Shown one piece after another: positions 52,595-60,155 of a stretch of DNA of 64,000 bases (positions are counted from its first letter, which is position 1; each line of letters begins with the position of its first letter). The translations under genes and the position numbers were made by a program. Origin of the DNA: Pseudomonas saponiphila. GTDB taxonomy: Bacteria; Pseudomonadota; Gammaproteobacteria; Pseudomonadales; Pseudomonadaceae. The notes under the pieces are model-generated. The model ran no database searches. It was not told where the DNA came from and saw only the letters and a program-made list of their open reading frames with translations. The DNA lies in contig NZ_FNTJ01000002.1 in NCBI RefSeq assembly GCF_900105185.1, forward strand, positions 1,674,001 through 1,738,000. The letters run 5' to 3'.

Positions 52595-55216
52595 ATGGCG
52601 AACAAGCTGGTATCGGAAGTGCTGGTGATAGGTACTGCCCTCAGTTCGACCTGGGACGCTGCCTTCAAGACGATGGAAGGCCGGATCAAGCAGCTGGAGC
52701 AACAGGGCAGCAAGGCCAGGGTGCTGGAAAAGACCATCGGCCAGACCCTGCGCCTGCAGGATGAATGGAAGAAGGCCCATGACACCGGCGCCGCTTCCGC
52801 GGCCGGCCTGTTGCGTCGGTTGGAAGGGAGCCGGGATGGGCTGCGCCGGCAGGGGATTCAGGTACATAAACTGCGCCAGGAGTACCAGGCGCTGGGCAAT
52901 GTGGCGCGGGGCTCGGCGCTTCAGGCCCGAGGACTGCAGCAGGTCGCCCAGGGCAAGGCCGACTTCAAGGCGGCTTATGACTGGGCAAAGTTCGGCGTCG
53001 ATAAACTGCGCGCCCCGGTCAAGATCAGCGCCGATTATCAAGCGCTGATCCGCGACATGGCGATCAAGGCCGGTGTGGCCAACCAGCCCCAGGAAGCCCA
53101 ACTGAGCCGCACGGTGATTCAGACCTCCCGTGACACGGGCATGGCCCGCAACGATGTGGCGGCGCTGGTGAGCCAGATGATGGCCAGCGGCATGTCGCTG
53201 GACAAGGCGCAAGGCTACGCCGGGCTGGCCGCCAAGTTTGCGGTGGGGCAGGGCGCGAGTGTCGACGACACGGCGAAGCTGATGCGGGCCCTGGAGCTCA
53301 AAGCCGGAATCAACGATCCAAAGGTTATGGAAAGGGCTCTTGAGGCCATCGCTCTGCAGGGGCAGGCGGGCAATTTCGAAGCTGCCGACATGGCGCGCTT
53401 GCTCCCGGCACTGCTCAAGAGCGCCAGCGCGCAAGGGCTCACCGGCATGCAGGCGGTGAGTCAGCTGGGATCGATGCTGCAGGTGCAGATGAACACCGCC
53501 GCAAGTCCTGACGAGGCCGCAGGTCAACTGCAGAACTGGATCGAAAAAATCGGCTCCAGCGACGCGGTCAAGGCTTATGAAGACGCCGGCATTGATTATC
53601 AGGCTTCGCTGAACACCGGTATCCAGAAGGGCATGTCGAGCCTGGAGGCGAGCTTTGCCCTGGCCATGCGTTACGTCAGGGCCATCGACCCGGCCAAGGC
53701 GGCGAAGATGGCCGAGGCCCAGGCGCAGATCAGCAAGGAAACCGATCCGGTCAAGGCCAAGGCCATGCTTGAGGCCCTGGAAGAGTCCCTGCGTACCGGC
53801 GACCTGTTCACCGATATGCAGATCAAGGCGGCCTTGCTGGCCCAGACCCAGGGCCGGCAGCAGTATGAGCAAGTGAAGAAGGATTCGTTGAGCGCTTCGG
53901 CTGTTCTCGACAAGAACCTGGCCGAGCGTCGACAAGCCTCCGCGCAATTGTGGAAGGAGAGCGAGCAGGCGGTCGACGATGGCATGCGTGCGGTGGGAGA
54001 GGCCCTGCAACCGGCGACGGATCTGGTGGCCAAAAACATCACGCTGGTGGTCGGCAAGCTGACCGAACTGGCAGAGCGGAACCCATCGTTGGTGCAGGGT
54101 GTGGTTGCCCTGGGCGCTGCTTATGTCGCAGTGAAAAAGCTCATGGCCGTCTACACCATGGGCGAGGGCCTGATCAATGTCTTGCGTGGTGGGTTGAAGG
54201 TTGACCCCAAGGCGGCGAAGCGAACGCCTGGCCGCAGTGCGGGAGGCATCGACTGCTGTGAGCTTGCAGGCAAGCCAAAGGCGAGTAGGCGAGCGCCCGG
54301 TCGCAATGCGCTAGGCATTGACTGTTGCGAGCCCATGATCGACTGCGGCTTGGACAAAAAACGTCGCAAGGGCCGTGGCGGGCGAAAGGAGCCCAGGCGC
54401 GCCCCGAGTTCGAAGGGGGCGGGCAGTAAAGGGTTCAAGAGCCCTTTGACGCCCAGTGGTTTGGAAAAACTGCCCAGAGGGGCGGTCAGGTCTGGCGTGA
54501 CCGGTACCGCACTGAAAGGCGCTGGCTCTGTGGCCAAAGGGTTCGCACCTTTGCTCAAGGGCGGCGCGATCCTATCGGTGCTCGGTGCCGGTTTCCAGGT
54601 TGCGGACACCTTTCTGAATGCCAAGACCCAAGATGAAAAAGCCGAAGGCTATGGCGAGGCGGCAGGCAATCTTGCAGGCGCCGCTGCCGGAGCAGCAGCA
54701 GGGGCCGCCATTGGTTCCGTGGTGCCGGTCATCGGTACTGTTATTGGTGGGCTGGTGGGCGGTGCCCTGGGCGCCTGGGGCGGTTCTGCCGCCGGTGGGG
54801 CCTTGGGTAAAAAGCTCTTCGGCTCCGACGACTCGCTCAAGCAAATGCCCGCCGCCGGTCCGCTGATGATGCGCAACGCCGGGCAGAACATCCCGCCGGT
54901 CATGGGCGATATCGCCAAGTCTTTCCAGCCGGGCCAGCCCTCCCCGCTGATGGGCCAGGCCGCGCGTTCACTGGCCAGCCCAGCACCGTCGGCGTCGAGC
55001 CTTTCGCTGAGCAATCCCCCGGAGCCGCTTACATCGGCGGCGCCGGCGATCGAACAGCAGTTCAGCTTCGCGCCCTACCTGTCGATCTCGGTGCAGGGCG
55101 ATGTCAGAGATCCGGCGCAACTGGCCCGGGAGCTGGAACCCTATCTGCGCTTTCAGTTCGACGAATACAGCCGGCAGGCGGCGAGTCGTCAGTTGTTCGA
55201 CGCGGCACACGTTTAA
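52595..55216 (+). CDS. R-tailocin tape measure protein
   Basis: An 873-residue tail-length protein. The N-terminal half is helical (EGRIKQLEQQGSKARVLEKT). The centre shows the tape-measure domain (LVSQMMASGMSLDKAQGYAG). A glycine/alanine-rich membrane-like segment (GAAAGAAAGAAIGSVVPVIG and onward) lies near residue 705. Unusual is residues 542-600, very basic, with two copies of R-x-P-G-R-x-A-x-G-I-D-C-C-E. I chose ATG 52595 (MANKLVSEV) with AAGGAGCAGGAG upstream. By the usual ratio of about 0.15 nm per residue the tail would be near 130 nm. Confidence 0.88.
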   Translation: MANKLVSEVLVIGTALSSTWDAAFKTMEGRIKQLEQQGSKARVLEKTIGQTLRLQDEWKKAHDTGAASAAGLLRRLEGSRDGLRRQGIQVHKLRQEYQALGNVARGSALQARGLQQVAQGKADFKAAYDWAKFGVDKLRAPVKISADYQALIRDMAIKAGVANQPQEAQLSRTVIQTSRDTGMARNDVAALVSQMMASGMSLDKAQGYAGLAAKFAVGQGASVDDTAKLMRALELKAGINDPKVMERALEAIALQGQAGNFEAADMARLLPALLKSASAQGLTGMQAVSQLGSMLQVQMNTAASPDEAAGQLQNWIEKIGSSDAVKAYEDAGIDYQASLNTGIQKGMSSLEASFALAMRYVRAIDPAKAAKMAEAQAQISKETDPVKAKAMLEALEESLRTGDLFTDMQIKAALLAQTQGRQQYEQVKKDSLSASAVLDKNLAERRQASAQLWKESEQAVDDGMRAVGEALQPATDLVAKNITLVVGKLTELAERNPSLVQGVVALGAAYVAVKKLMAVYTMGEGLINVLRGGLKVDPKAAKRTPGRSAGGIDCCELAGKPKASRRAPGRNALGIDCCEPMIDCGLDKKRRKGRGGRKEPRRAPSSKGAGSKGFKSPLTPSGLEKLPRGAVRSGVTGTALKGAGSVAKGFAPLLKGGAILSVLGAGFQVADTFLNAKTQDEKAEGYGEAAGNLAGAAAGAAAGAAIGSVVPVIGTVIGGLVGGALGAWGGSAAGGALGKKLFGSDDSLKQMPAAGPLMMRNAGQNIPPVMGDIAKSFQPGQPSPLMGQAARSLASPAPSASSLSLSNPPEPLTSAAPAIEQQFSFAPYLSISVQGDVRDPAQLARELEPYLRFQFDEYSRQAASRQLFDAAHV

Positions 55217-55225
55217 GGAGGTGGC

Positions 55226-56071
55226 ATGGCCTATATGGAACAGCTGCAATCGGGGCTCACGTCCCTGGTGGCGGCAGCGGAGGCGGGGCGGCGCAGCGCC
55301 GATGAAATGCTCGGGCCCATGAACGGCGCCATCAGCGACATCACCGGCGCCGCCTCGGAGCTGGAAAACCTGCCCTGGGTCGGCCCGGTGCTGGGCGCCA
55401 AGCTGCAACGCACCATGCGCAGCATCGGTGCGGCGCAGTCGGCGGTGGGTGAAGTTGCGGCCAAGTACAACCAGGCCGTCACCGTGGCGGGCCAGATGCA
55501 GCAGCGTCTTGGCGCCTTGCAGGAGCAGGTGGCCAAGGCCGGCGCGGCAATCAACCGCATCGGCGGGCAGATCAGCCCGGCCCTGGGCAATATCTTCCCT
55601 TCCGGCGCGCTGGCGCCCCAGGACACCCCGGCGGCGGAGGCCGTGAAGCCCTTCCCGCACCTGCTGATCCTGCAGCCCCTGGGGGCCGCGGCCGAGCCGT
55701 TCTACTTCAACCTCGACACCGCGGCCTTCGATGAATTGCGCCGACAAACCGGCTTTCGCTGGGCGGCTCAGGAACGCTTGAGCCGCAGCATTGCGCAGCA
55801 GGCCGTGGGGCAGGGCGACGACAAGATTTCCCTCAAGGGCGCGATCTTTCCCGGCTTCAAGGGTGGGCTGGGGCAGTTGCAGGCGTTGCGCAGCATTGGC
55901 CGGCGCTTGCAGCCCCTGAGCCTGACCACAGGCTACGGCGAAGTGCTGGGCACCTGGTGCCTCACCAGCATCGACGAGGAACAGAGCCACCTGCTGGCGG
56001 GTGGCATTCCCCGCAAACAAGGGTTTTCACTGGAGTTTGTGAGCTATGGCAACGACCTGCAGAACCTCTGA
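55226..56071 (+). CDS. R-tailocin tail protein gpU
   Basis: A 281-residue protein with an alpha-helical N-terminal part and a C-terminal gpU domain. FPHLLILQPLGAAAEPFYFN is followed by RRQTGFRWAAQERLSRSIA and RRLQPLSLTTGYGEVLGTWC, ending GFSLEFVSYGNDLQNL. In P2 gpU is a tail-terminating protein at the head end. The first part, longer than in P2, is typical of Pseudomonas tailocins. It overlaps gpX by 26 bases. Confidence 0.88.
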   Translation: MAYMEQLQSGLTSLVAAAEAGRRSADEMLGPMNGAISDITGAASELENLPWVGPVLGAKLQRTMRSIGAAQSAVGEVAAKYNQAVTVAGQMQQRLGALQEQVAKAGAAINRIGGQISPALGNIFPSGALAPQDTPAAEAVKPFPHLLILQPLGAAAEPFYFNLDTAAFDELRRQTGFRWAAQERLSRSIAQQAVGQGDDKISLKGAIFPGFKGGLGQLQALRSIGRRLQPLSLTTGYGEVLGTWCLTSIDEEQSHLLAGGIPRKQGFSLEFVSYGNDLQNL

Positions 56072-56252
56072 CGGCGATCTGCTCGACACCCTGTGTCAGC
56101 GCTACTACGGGCACCTCAATGGCAGTGTCGAGGCGGTGCTGGACGCCAACCAGGGCCTGGCCGACGAACCGCAACCCTTGCGTGCCGGGGTACTGATCCT
56201 GCTACCGGAGTTGCCGATCCGCACAGAGGCGATGGTGCAGCTATGGGACTGA
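56046..56252 (+). CDS. R-tailocin tail protein gpX (LysM-like)
   Basis: A 68-residue protein. DGDLLDTLCQRYYGHLNGSV then EAVLDANQGLADEPQPLRAG and LILLPELP form the LysM-like fold of P2 gpX. It is thought to act at the baseplate hub. It starts within the end of gpU. Confidence 0.9.
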   Translation: MATTCRTSDGDLLDTLCQRYYGHLNGSVEAVLDANQGLADEPQPLRAGVLILLPELPIRTEAMVQLWD

Positions 56253-56269
56253 CCTGGCATCCACTCAAC

Positions 56270-56299
56270 AGACCCCGCTGCGTGCGGGGTCTTCATTTT
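56270..56299 (+). terminator. Strong hairpin between gpX and gpD
   Basis: AGACCCCGC, loop TGCGT, GCGGGGTCT (nine base pairs) followed by TCATTTT, 15 bases before gpD. Confidence 0.6.
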
Positions 56300-56313
56300 C
56301 TGGAGCACAGGCC

Positions 56314-57357
56314 ATGACCCCGGTCTTTCGCATCCTCGCCGATGGTCGCGACATCACCGCGCAGATCAATGACCGGTTGCTGACCCTGCGCACCCTGGAC
56401 AAGCCGGGAATGGAGGCGGACGAGTTCGAACTGCGCATCGACGACCGTGACAGCGCGGTCGCCTTGCCCGGTCGTGGCGCCGCCATCGAAGTGTTCCTCG
56501 GCTATGCCGGGCAGGCATTGACCCGCCTGGGGCGCTACACGGTGGATGAAGTGGTGGTCAACGGGCCGCCGGACTCCATCGAGATCCGCGGCAAGGCCAG
56601 CGACATGCGCGGCACTGGCAAGACCACCCGCAGCGGCAGCTGGGAGAACGTCGCGCTGGCGCAGATAGTCCGCGATCTGGCAGCCCGCAACGGCTGGCAG
56701 CCGGTCTGTCCGGTGGCGACCAAGGTGCCGCGGATCGACCAGCTCAACGAGTCCGACTTCAACTTCATCACCCGCCTGGCCCGGCAGTACGACTGCACCG
56801 CCAAGGTGGCCGAAGGCAGGTTGCTGGTGCTGCCCCGGCAGTCCGGATTGAGTGCCAGCGGCAAGGCCCTGGGGGTTGTCAGCCTCAGCCGCCGCGACGT
56901 CAGCCGCTATCAGTTCCGCTTGAGTGACAGCAGCACCCACAAGGCGGTGCAGACCAGGCACCAGGACCCGAAGAGCGGCACGCTCAAGGTCATCGACTTG
57001 GGCAACGGCGACTCACCGGCCAGCGTGCCGGCGGTGCACACCGATCGGCACCTGTACCCCAACAAATCCGCCGCCGAGCAAGCGGCCAAGGCCCGTCTGG
57101 CTGCCTTCAACCGCAGCAGCGCCAGCCTGCGCCTGGAGATGCTCGGGCGCACCGATCTGTTTGCCGAGCGCCTGATCAATGCCCAGGGCTTCAAGGCCGG
57201 ACTGGACGGCGAATACCTGGTGGACTCGGTGGAGCAGCTGTTCAACCCGTCGGGCTGGAGCACCACGGTCGAATGCAACGGCGGCAAACACGGCAAGGCC
57301 AAAGCCAAGGCCAAGAAAACGCCCGCCAAAAAGCCACTCAGGGTGGTGCAGCTTTGA
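56314..57357 (+). CDS. R-tailocin baseplate hub protein gpD
   Basis: A 347-residue gpD-like hub protein (late control D family; gp27-like). Signature stretches are PVFRILADGRDITAQINDRL, KPGMEADEFELRIDDRD, LNESDFNFITRLARQYDCTA and EYLVDSVEQLFNPSGW. It connects the tube to the gpV spike. It ends in a lysine-rich tail (KHGKAKAKAKKTPAKKP), commonly seen in Pseudomonas gpD. In tailocins gpD only serves the baseplate. Confidence 0.92.
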   Translation: MTPVFRILADGRDITAQINDRLLTLRTLDKPGMEADEFELRIDDRDSAVALPGRGAAIEVFLGYAGQALTRLGRYTVDEVVVNGPPDSIEIRGKASDMRGTGKTTRSGSWENVALAQIVRDLAARNGWQPVCPVATKVPRIDQLNESDFNFITRLARQYDCTAKVAEGRLLVLPRQSGLSASGKALGVVSLSRRDVSRYQFRLSDSSTHKAVQTRHQDPKSGTLKVIDLGNGDSPASVPAVHTDRHLYPNKSAAEQAAKARLAAFNRSSASLRLEMLGRTDLFAERLINAQGFKAGLDGEYLVDSVEQLFNPSGWSTTVECNGGKHGKAKAKAKKTPAKKPLRVVQL

Positions 57358-57461
57358 CGCGGCGACAGCCCCGCGAACTGTCCCGTGGCCCATGCATGTG
57401 GATCGTTCCGATCCAGCCCTCTTTCATTTTTCAAGCAGGCGGAAAATCCGCAGGAGTATTC

Positions 57462-58613
57462 ATGAACCCAGGCATCAGCAGCCCGGCCTCGAAGCGAGGC
57501 GTCCGCTTTCTATTGCAGACATTGATCGCCGGCTGCAGCTTGCTACTGGCCGCCGTAGCCCATGCCGGCCCCTTTGTCCTGGCCTACACCGACGGCCAGG
57601 TCGAAGCGTCCTACAGCAACCTGCAGGCGTTCCACCGTAACCTTTCTGCTGTCGGTCTGGGCAGCGTCTACGGGCTGACCGTCACCGGTCAGTTGCACCA
57701 GGAAGGGATGAACCCGACCAGCGCAAACATCATTCGCTTCGCCCAGTCCAAGTCGCTGCCGCTGTACCCCACCGTCTCCGACTACAACCAGGGCATTGCT
57801 GATTTCGATCCGGCGATTTCCCACTCGATTGTCAACGACAAGACCTTGAGTGCCGGCAGCATCAAGCAACTGGTGACGCTGGCCAAGGAGGGCGGCTTTG
57901 CCGGGATCAACCTGGACTTCGAACAGGTCGAGCCGAGGAATGCCAAGGCCTTTTCCGCTTATGTCAAAGCCCTGGGCAATGCCCTGCATGCCAGCGGCAA
58001 GAAGCTGATCATCAGCGTCCCGCCCAAGTCCAGCGACCGCGAGCCCGAGTACCTGCAAGGCTACGACTACAAGGCCCTGGGCGCGGCGGTGGATTACTTC
58101 CAGGTCATGACCTACGACCAGGTCGGCCCCGGCTGGAGCAGCGGCGGCTTCCACGACGAAGTCTGGCCCGGCCCGGGCTCCGGTGCCGACTGGCAGCAGG
58201 CGCTGCTCGGCTATGCCGTGTCGCGAGTCGCACCGAGCAAAGTCCTGGCCGGGCTGCCGGCCTACGGTCAGGACTACAGCATTGGCAACCGGGTGCACTG
58301 GTCGGCCTATCAGGAAGTCATTACCGAGCACCGCGCCGTCATCCACCGGGACGCAGCCTCGGCCACTCCCTACGCCACCTGGGGCCCGGTCCGGACCTTT
58401 GCCGACGGCGTGGAGTGGACCCCGGAGCGCGCGCAACCGGTGCTCTGGTACGACGACGCCGCGAGCATCCAGAGCAAGACCGCACTGGTCGCCAAGCTGG
58501 GCCTGGGCGGCACCAGCGTCTGGGCCATGGGCTATGAAAATGCCGAGTTCTGGACGGCGCTGCAGGCCGGGCTCAAGGCCGGTGGTGAACTGTTGCCGGC
58601 GGGGCGGGAGTGA
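57462..58613 (+). CDS. Secreted glycoside hydrolase family 18 protein in the lysin position
   Basis: A 383-residue GH18 protein. Residues 1-32 are a Sec signal peptide (FLLQTLIAGCSLLLAAVAHA, cleaved before GP). The catalytic motif is GFAGINLDFEQ, with the glutamate acid about residue 152. YFQVMTYDQVGPGW and a terminal VWAMGYENAEFW follow, as in chitinase-like TIM barrels. R-tailocin clusters normally carry the endolysin here, usually GH19 without signal peptide. I infer that this enzyme serves lysis after Sec export, or that it degrades glycans of other organisms. CAGGAGT precedes the ATG. Confidence 0.85.
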   Translation: MNPGISSPASKRGVRFLLQTLIAGCSLLLAAVAHAGPFVLAYTDGQVEASYSNLQAFHRNLSAVGLGSVYGLTVTGQLHQEGMNPTSANIIRFAQSKSLPLYPTVSDYNQGIADFDPAISHSIVNDKTLSAGSIKQLVTLAKEGGFAGINLDFEQVEPRNAKAFSAYVKALGNALHASGKKLIISVPPKSSDREPEYLQGYDYKALGAAVDYFQVMTYDQVGPGWSSGGFHDEVWPGPGSGADWQQALLGYAVSRVAPSKVLAGLPAYGQDYSIGNRVHWSAYQEVITEHRAVIHRDAASATPYATWGPVRTFADGVEWTPERAQPVLWYDDAASIQSKTALVAKLGLGGTSVWAMGYENAEFWTALQAGLKAGGELLPAGRE

Positions 58614-58679
58614 GCCAGGCCAGTACCAGAATTCCGGGACTGCCCCGGGTAACGTTCGACGGATAGAGAGTACTGCCCC

Positions 58680-58871
58680 ATGAATGACGAAGACCTTGCG
58701 GCGATCAATCGACTGATCGCTGCGCTCCAGGCCCAGACCGATGGACAGGCCGCCTTGAACAGCGCGATCCGCCTGCTGGCGCAGAGTAACCAGGCGCTGG
58801 TGGACTTGATCAAGAGTCGCGAGCCCGACCCCAACGCTCCCCCTTATCTGGATGGCTCGCCGGCTCCCTGA
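58680..58871 (+). CDS. Small helical protein after the GH18 gene
   Basis: A 63-residue protein, MNDEDLAAINRLIAALQAQT... with an Ala/Leu-rich amphipathic helix and a Pro-rich end (PDPNAPPYLDGSPAP). Its place is where many R-tailocins carry an Rz-like spanin, but it has no membrane segment and no lipobox. No clear ribosome site is seen apart from a weak GAGAG. Function unknown. Confidence 0.5.
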   Translation: MNDEDLAAINRLIAALQAQTDGQAALNSAIRLLAQSNQALVDLIKSREPDPNAPPYLDGSPAP

Positions 58872-58919
58872 ACCAGGGGTTCCAGCGTCTTGAGCTTCCT
58901 TCCCGAGTAACACTCACAG

Positions 58920-58939
58920 CCCGCCGTCGCGGGTTTTTT
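58920..58939 (+). terminator. Intrinsic-terminator-like hairpin between R-type and F-type modules
   Basis: CCCGC, loop CGTC, GCGGG and six T residues, 22 bases before the F-type tube gene. Confidence 0.7.
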
Positions 58940-58961
58940 ATTGTTTGATGGAGAACACCTG

Positions 58962-59453
58962 ATGTCGATTCTTACCCAAGGTACGCAAATCTTTGCCCTG
59001 GTTCCGCCTGTCTCCGGCAGCGGCCCCTACACCGTGCTGGAAATCGAGCACGCTACCTCCTTCGACCCGGGCGGTGCACCCGCCGAGCAGATCGAAGACA
59101 CCAGCCTCAACGCTGAAGAACGCAGCTACAAGAAGGGCCTGCGCACTCCAGGTACGGCCAGCCTCGGGCTGAACGCTGACCCTGCCAACGCCAGTCATAT
59201 CCGTCTGCACCAGCTGTCCGAGGCCAATGGCGATACCAGCGTCAAATGGGTCGTGGGCTGGTCCGATGGCAAGGGTGTAGTCCCTACCCTCAACACCAAG
59301 GGTGACAACTTCGAACTGCCCACCACCCGTACCTGGTTCGCCTTCGACGGCTACGTCTCGGACTTCCCGTTCAACTTCGCCCTGAACGCTGTAGTGACCA
59401 CCACCGTCACCATTCAGCGCACCGGCGGTTCCACCTGGATCAAGAAGGCCTGA
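58962..59453 (+). CDS. Non-contractile tail tube protein (F-type tailocin)
   Basis: A 163-residue tube protein of the lambda gpV-like class. [20 protein letters not shown], then [39 protein letters not shown] and [18 protein letters not shown] fit siphophage and F-pyocin major tail proteins. It opens a second tail module with no sheath gene. I chose ATG 58962, since the frame's earlier start lies in the terminator. Confidence 0.85.
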   Translation: MSILTQGTQIFALVPPVSGSGPYTVLEIEHATSFDPGGAPAEQIEDTSLNAEERSYKKGLRTPGTASLGLNADPANASHIRLHQLSEANGDTSVKWVVGWSDGKGVVPTLNTKGDNFELPTTRTWFAFDGYVSDFPFNFALNAVVTTTVTIQRTGGSTWIKKA

Positions 59454-59461
59454 GCCACGCC

Positions 59462-59812
59462 ATGAACCTCAAGCAGCTGAAAGCCAAGGGCGGCATCGTC
59501 GATGCCCTGCCCGTGAAGAAACAGGTGAGCTGGACTCACCTTGACAGCAAGACCGGCAAGGAAGTGACCGACACCTTGACCCTGCATGTTCGCCGGCAGT
59601 CTTTCGGGGTTATCGAGCGCCTGTTTGCCGAGAGTGACAGCGAGCTGAGCCGTAATGCCCGCTACATCGCCGCTTCGGTGGCGTTGGGCGCTGACGGTTC
59701 GGAAGCCCTCAGCTACGACGATGCCTACGGGCTGGAGCCGTCCCTGGGGTTCCTGATTCTCAATGCGGTGAATGAGGTCAATGGCACCGGTGGCGCCGCG
59801 GCAAAAAACTGA
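59462..59812 (+). CDS. F-type tail assembly chaperone gpG
   Basis: A 116-residue chaperone with LHVRRQSFGVIERLFAESDS and a C-terminus LNAVNEVNGTGGAAAKN. It corresponds to lambda gpG by position and size. The last codons GCA AAA AAC TGA hold an A AAA AAC slippery heptamer, so part of the ribosomes should shift -1 and make gpGT. Confidence 0.83.
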   Translation: MNLKQLKAKGGIVDALPVKKQVSWTHLDSKTGKEVTDTLTLHVRRQSFGVIERLFAESDSELSRNARYIAASVALGADGSEALSYDDAYGLEPSLGFLILNAVNEVNGTGGAAAKN

Positions 59813-60096
59813 CCGCCGCCGATGAGTTCTGGCACGAGTTGGTGCTGAACGGAGTCGGCGGCCGGACCATTGCCGAAGCCAAGGAACGCATGACCTACCA
59901 GGAAGCCCTGGCATGGGGGCGCTATATCGACCGATATGGCTCCTTGCATACCGGTAGGCGGCTGGAGGCGGGCAGCGCCCTGGTGGCGCTGCAGACCCAC
60001 CGGCTGGGCGGAGGCGTGGCGGAGTTGCTGGACTTCATGCCTCACGAACAACGTTTGGGGTTGTCACTCGAACGTGCAATGAACGAGTGGCGCTGA
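59803..60096 (+). CDS. gpT extension of gpGT, joined by -1 frameshift
   Basis: Slippage at A AAA AAC (59803-59809) continues in the -1 frame as KKLTAADEFWHELVLNGVGG and then TIAEAKERMTYQEALAWGRY to the stop at 60096. The fusion gpGT recruits tape measure and tube protein in lambda. Taken alone the frame has an ATG at 59839 but no ribosome site before it, which supports expression as a fusion. Confidence 0.8.
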   Translation, partial: KKLTAADEFWHELVLNGVGGRTIAEAKERMTYQEALAWGRYIDRYGSLHTGRRLEAGSALVALQTHRLGGGVAELLDFMPHEQRLGLSLERAMNEWR

Positions 60097-60115
60097 CCTC
60101 GGGCCACTTTTCCCG

Positions 60116-60137
60116 AACCCGTTTCGACGGGTTTTTT
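60116..60137 (+). terminator. Intrinsic-terminator-like hairpin before the F-type tape measure gene
   Basis: AACCCGT, loop TTCG, ACGGGTT and four further T residues: a perfect seven-base-pair stem with a stable tetraloop, 18 bases before the ATG. Confidence 0.7.
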
Positions 60138-60155
60138 CATGACCCGGAGAAACCT

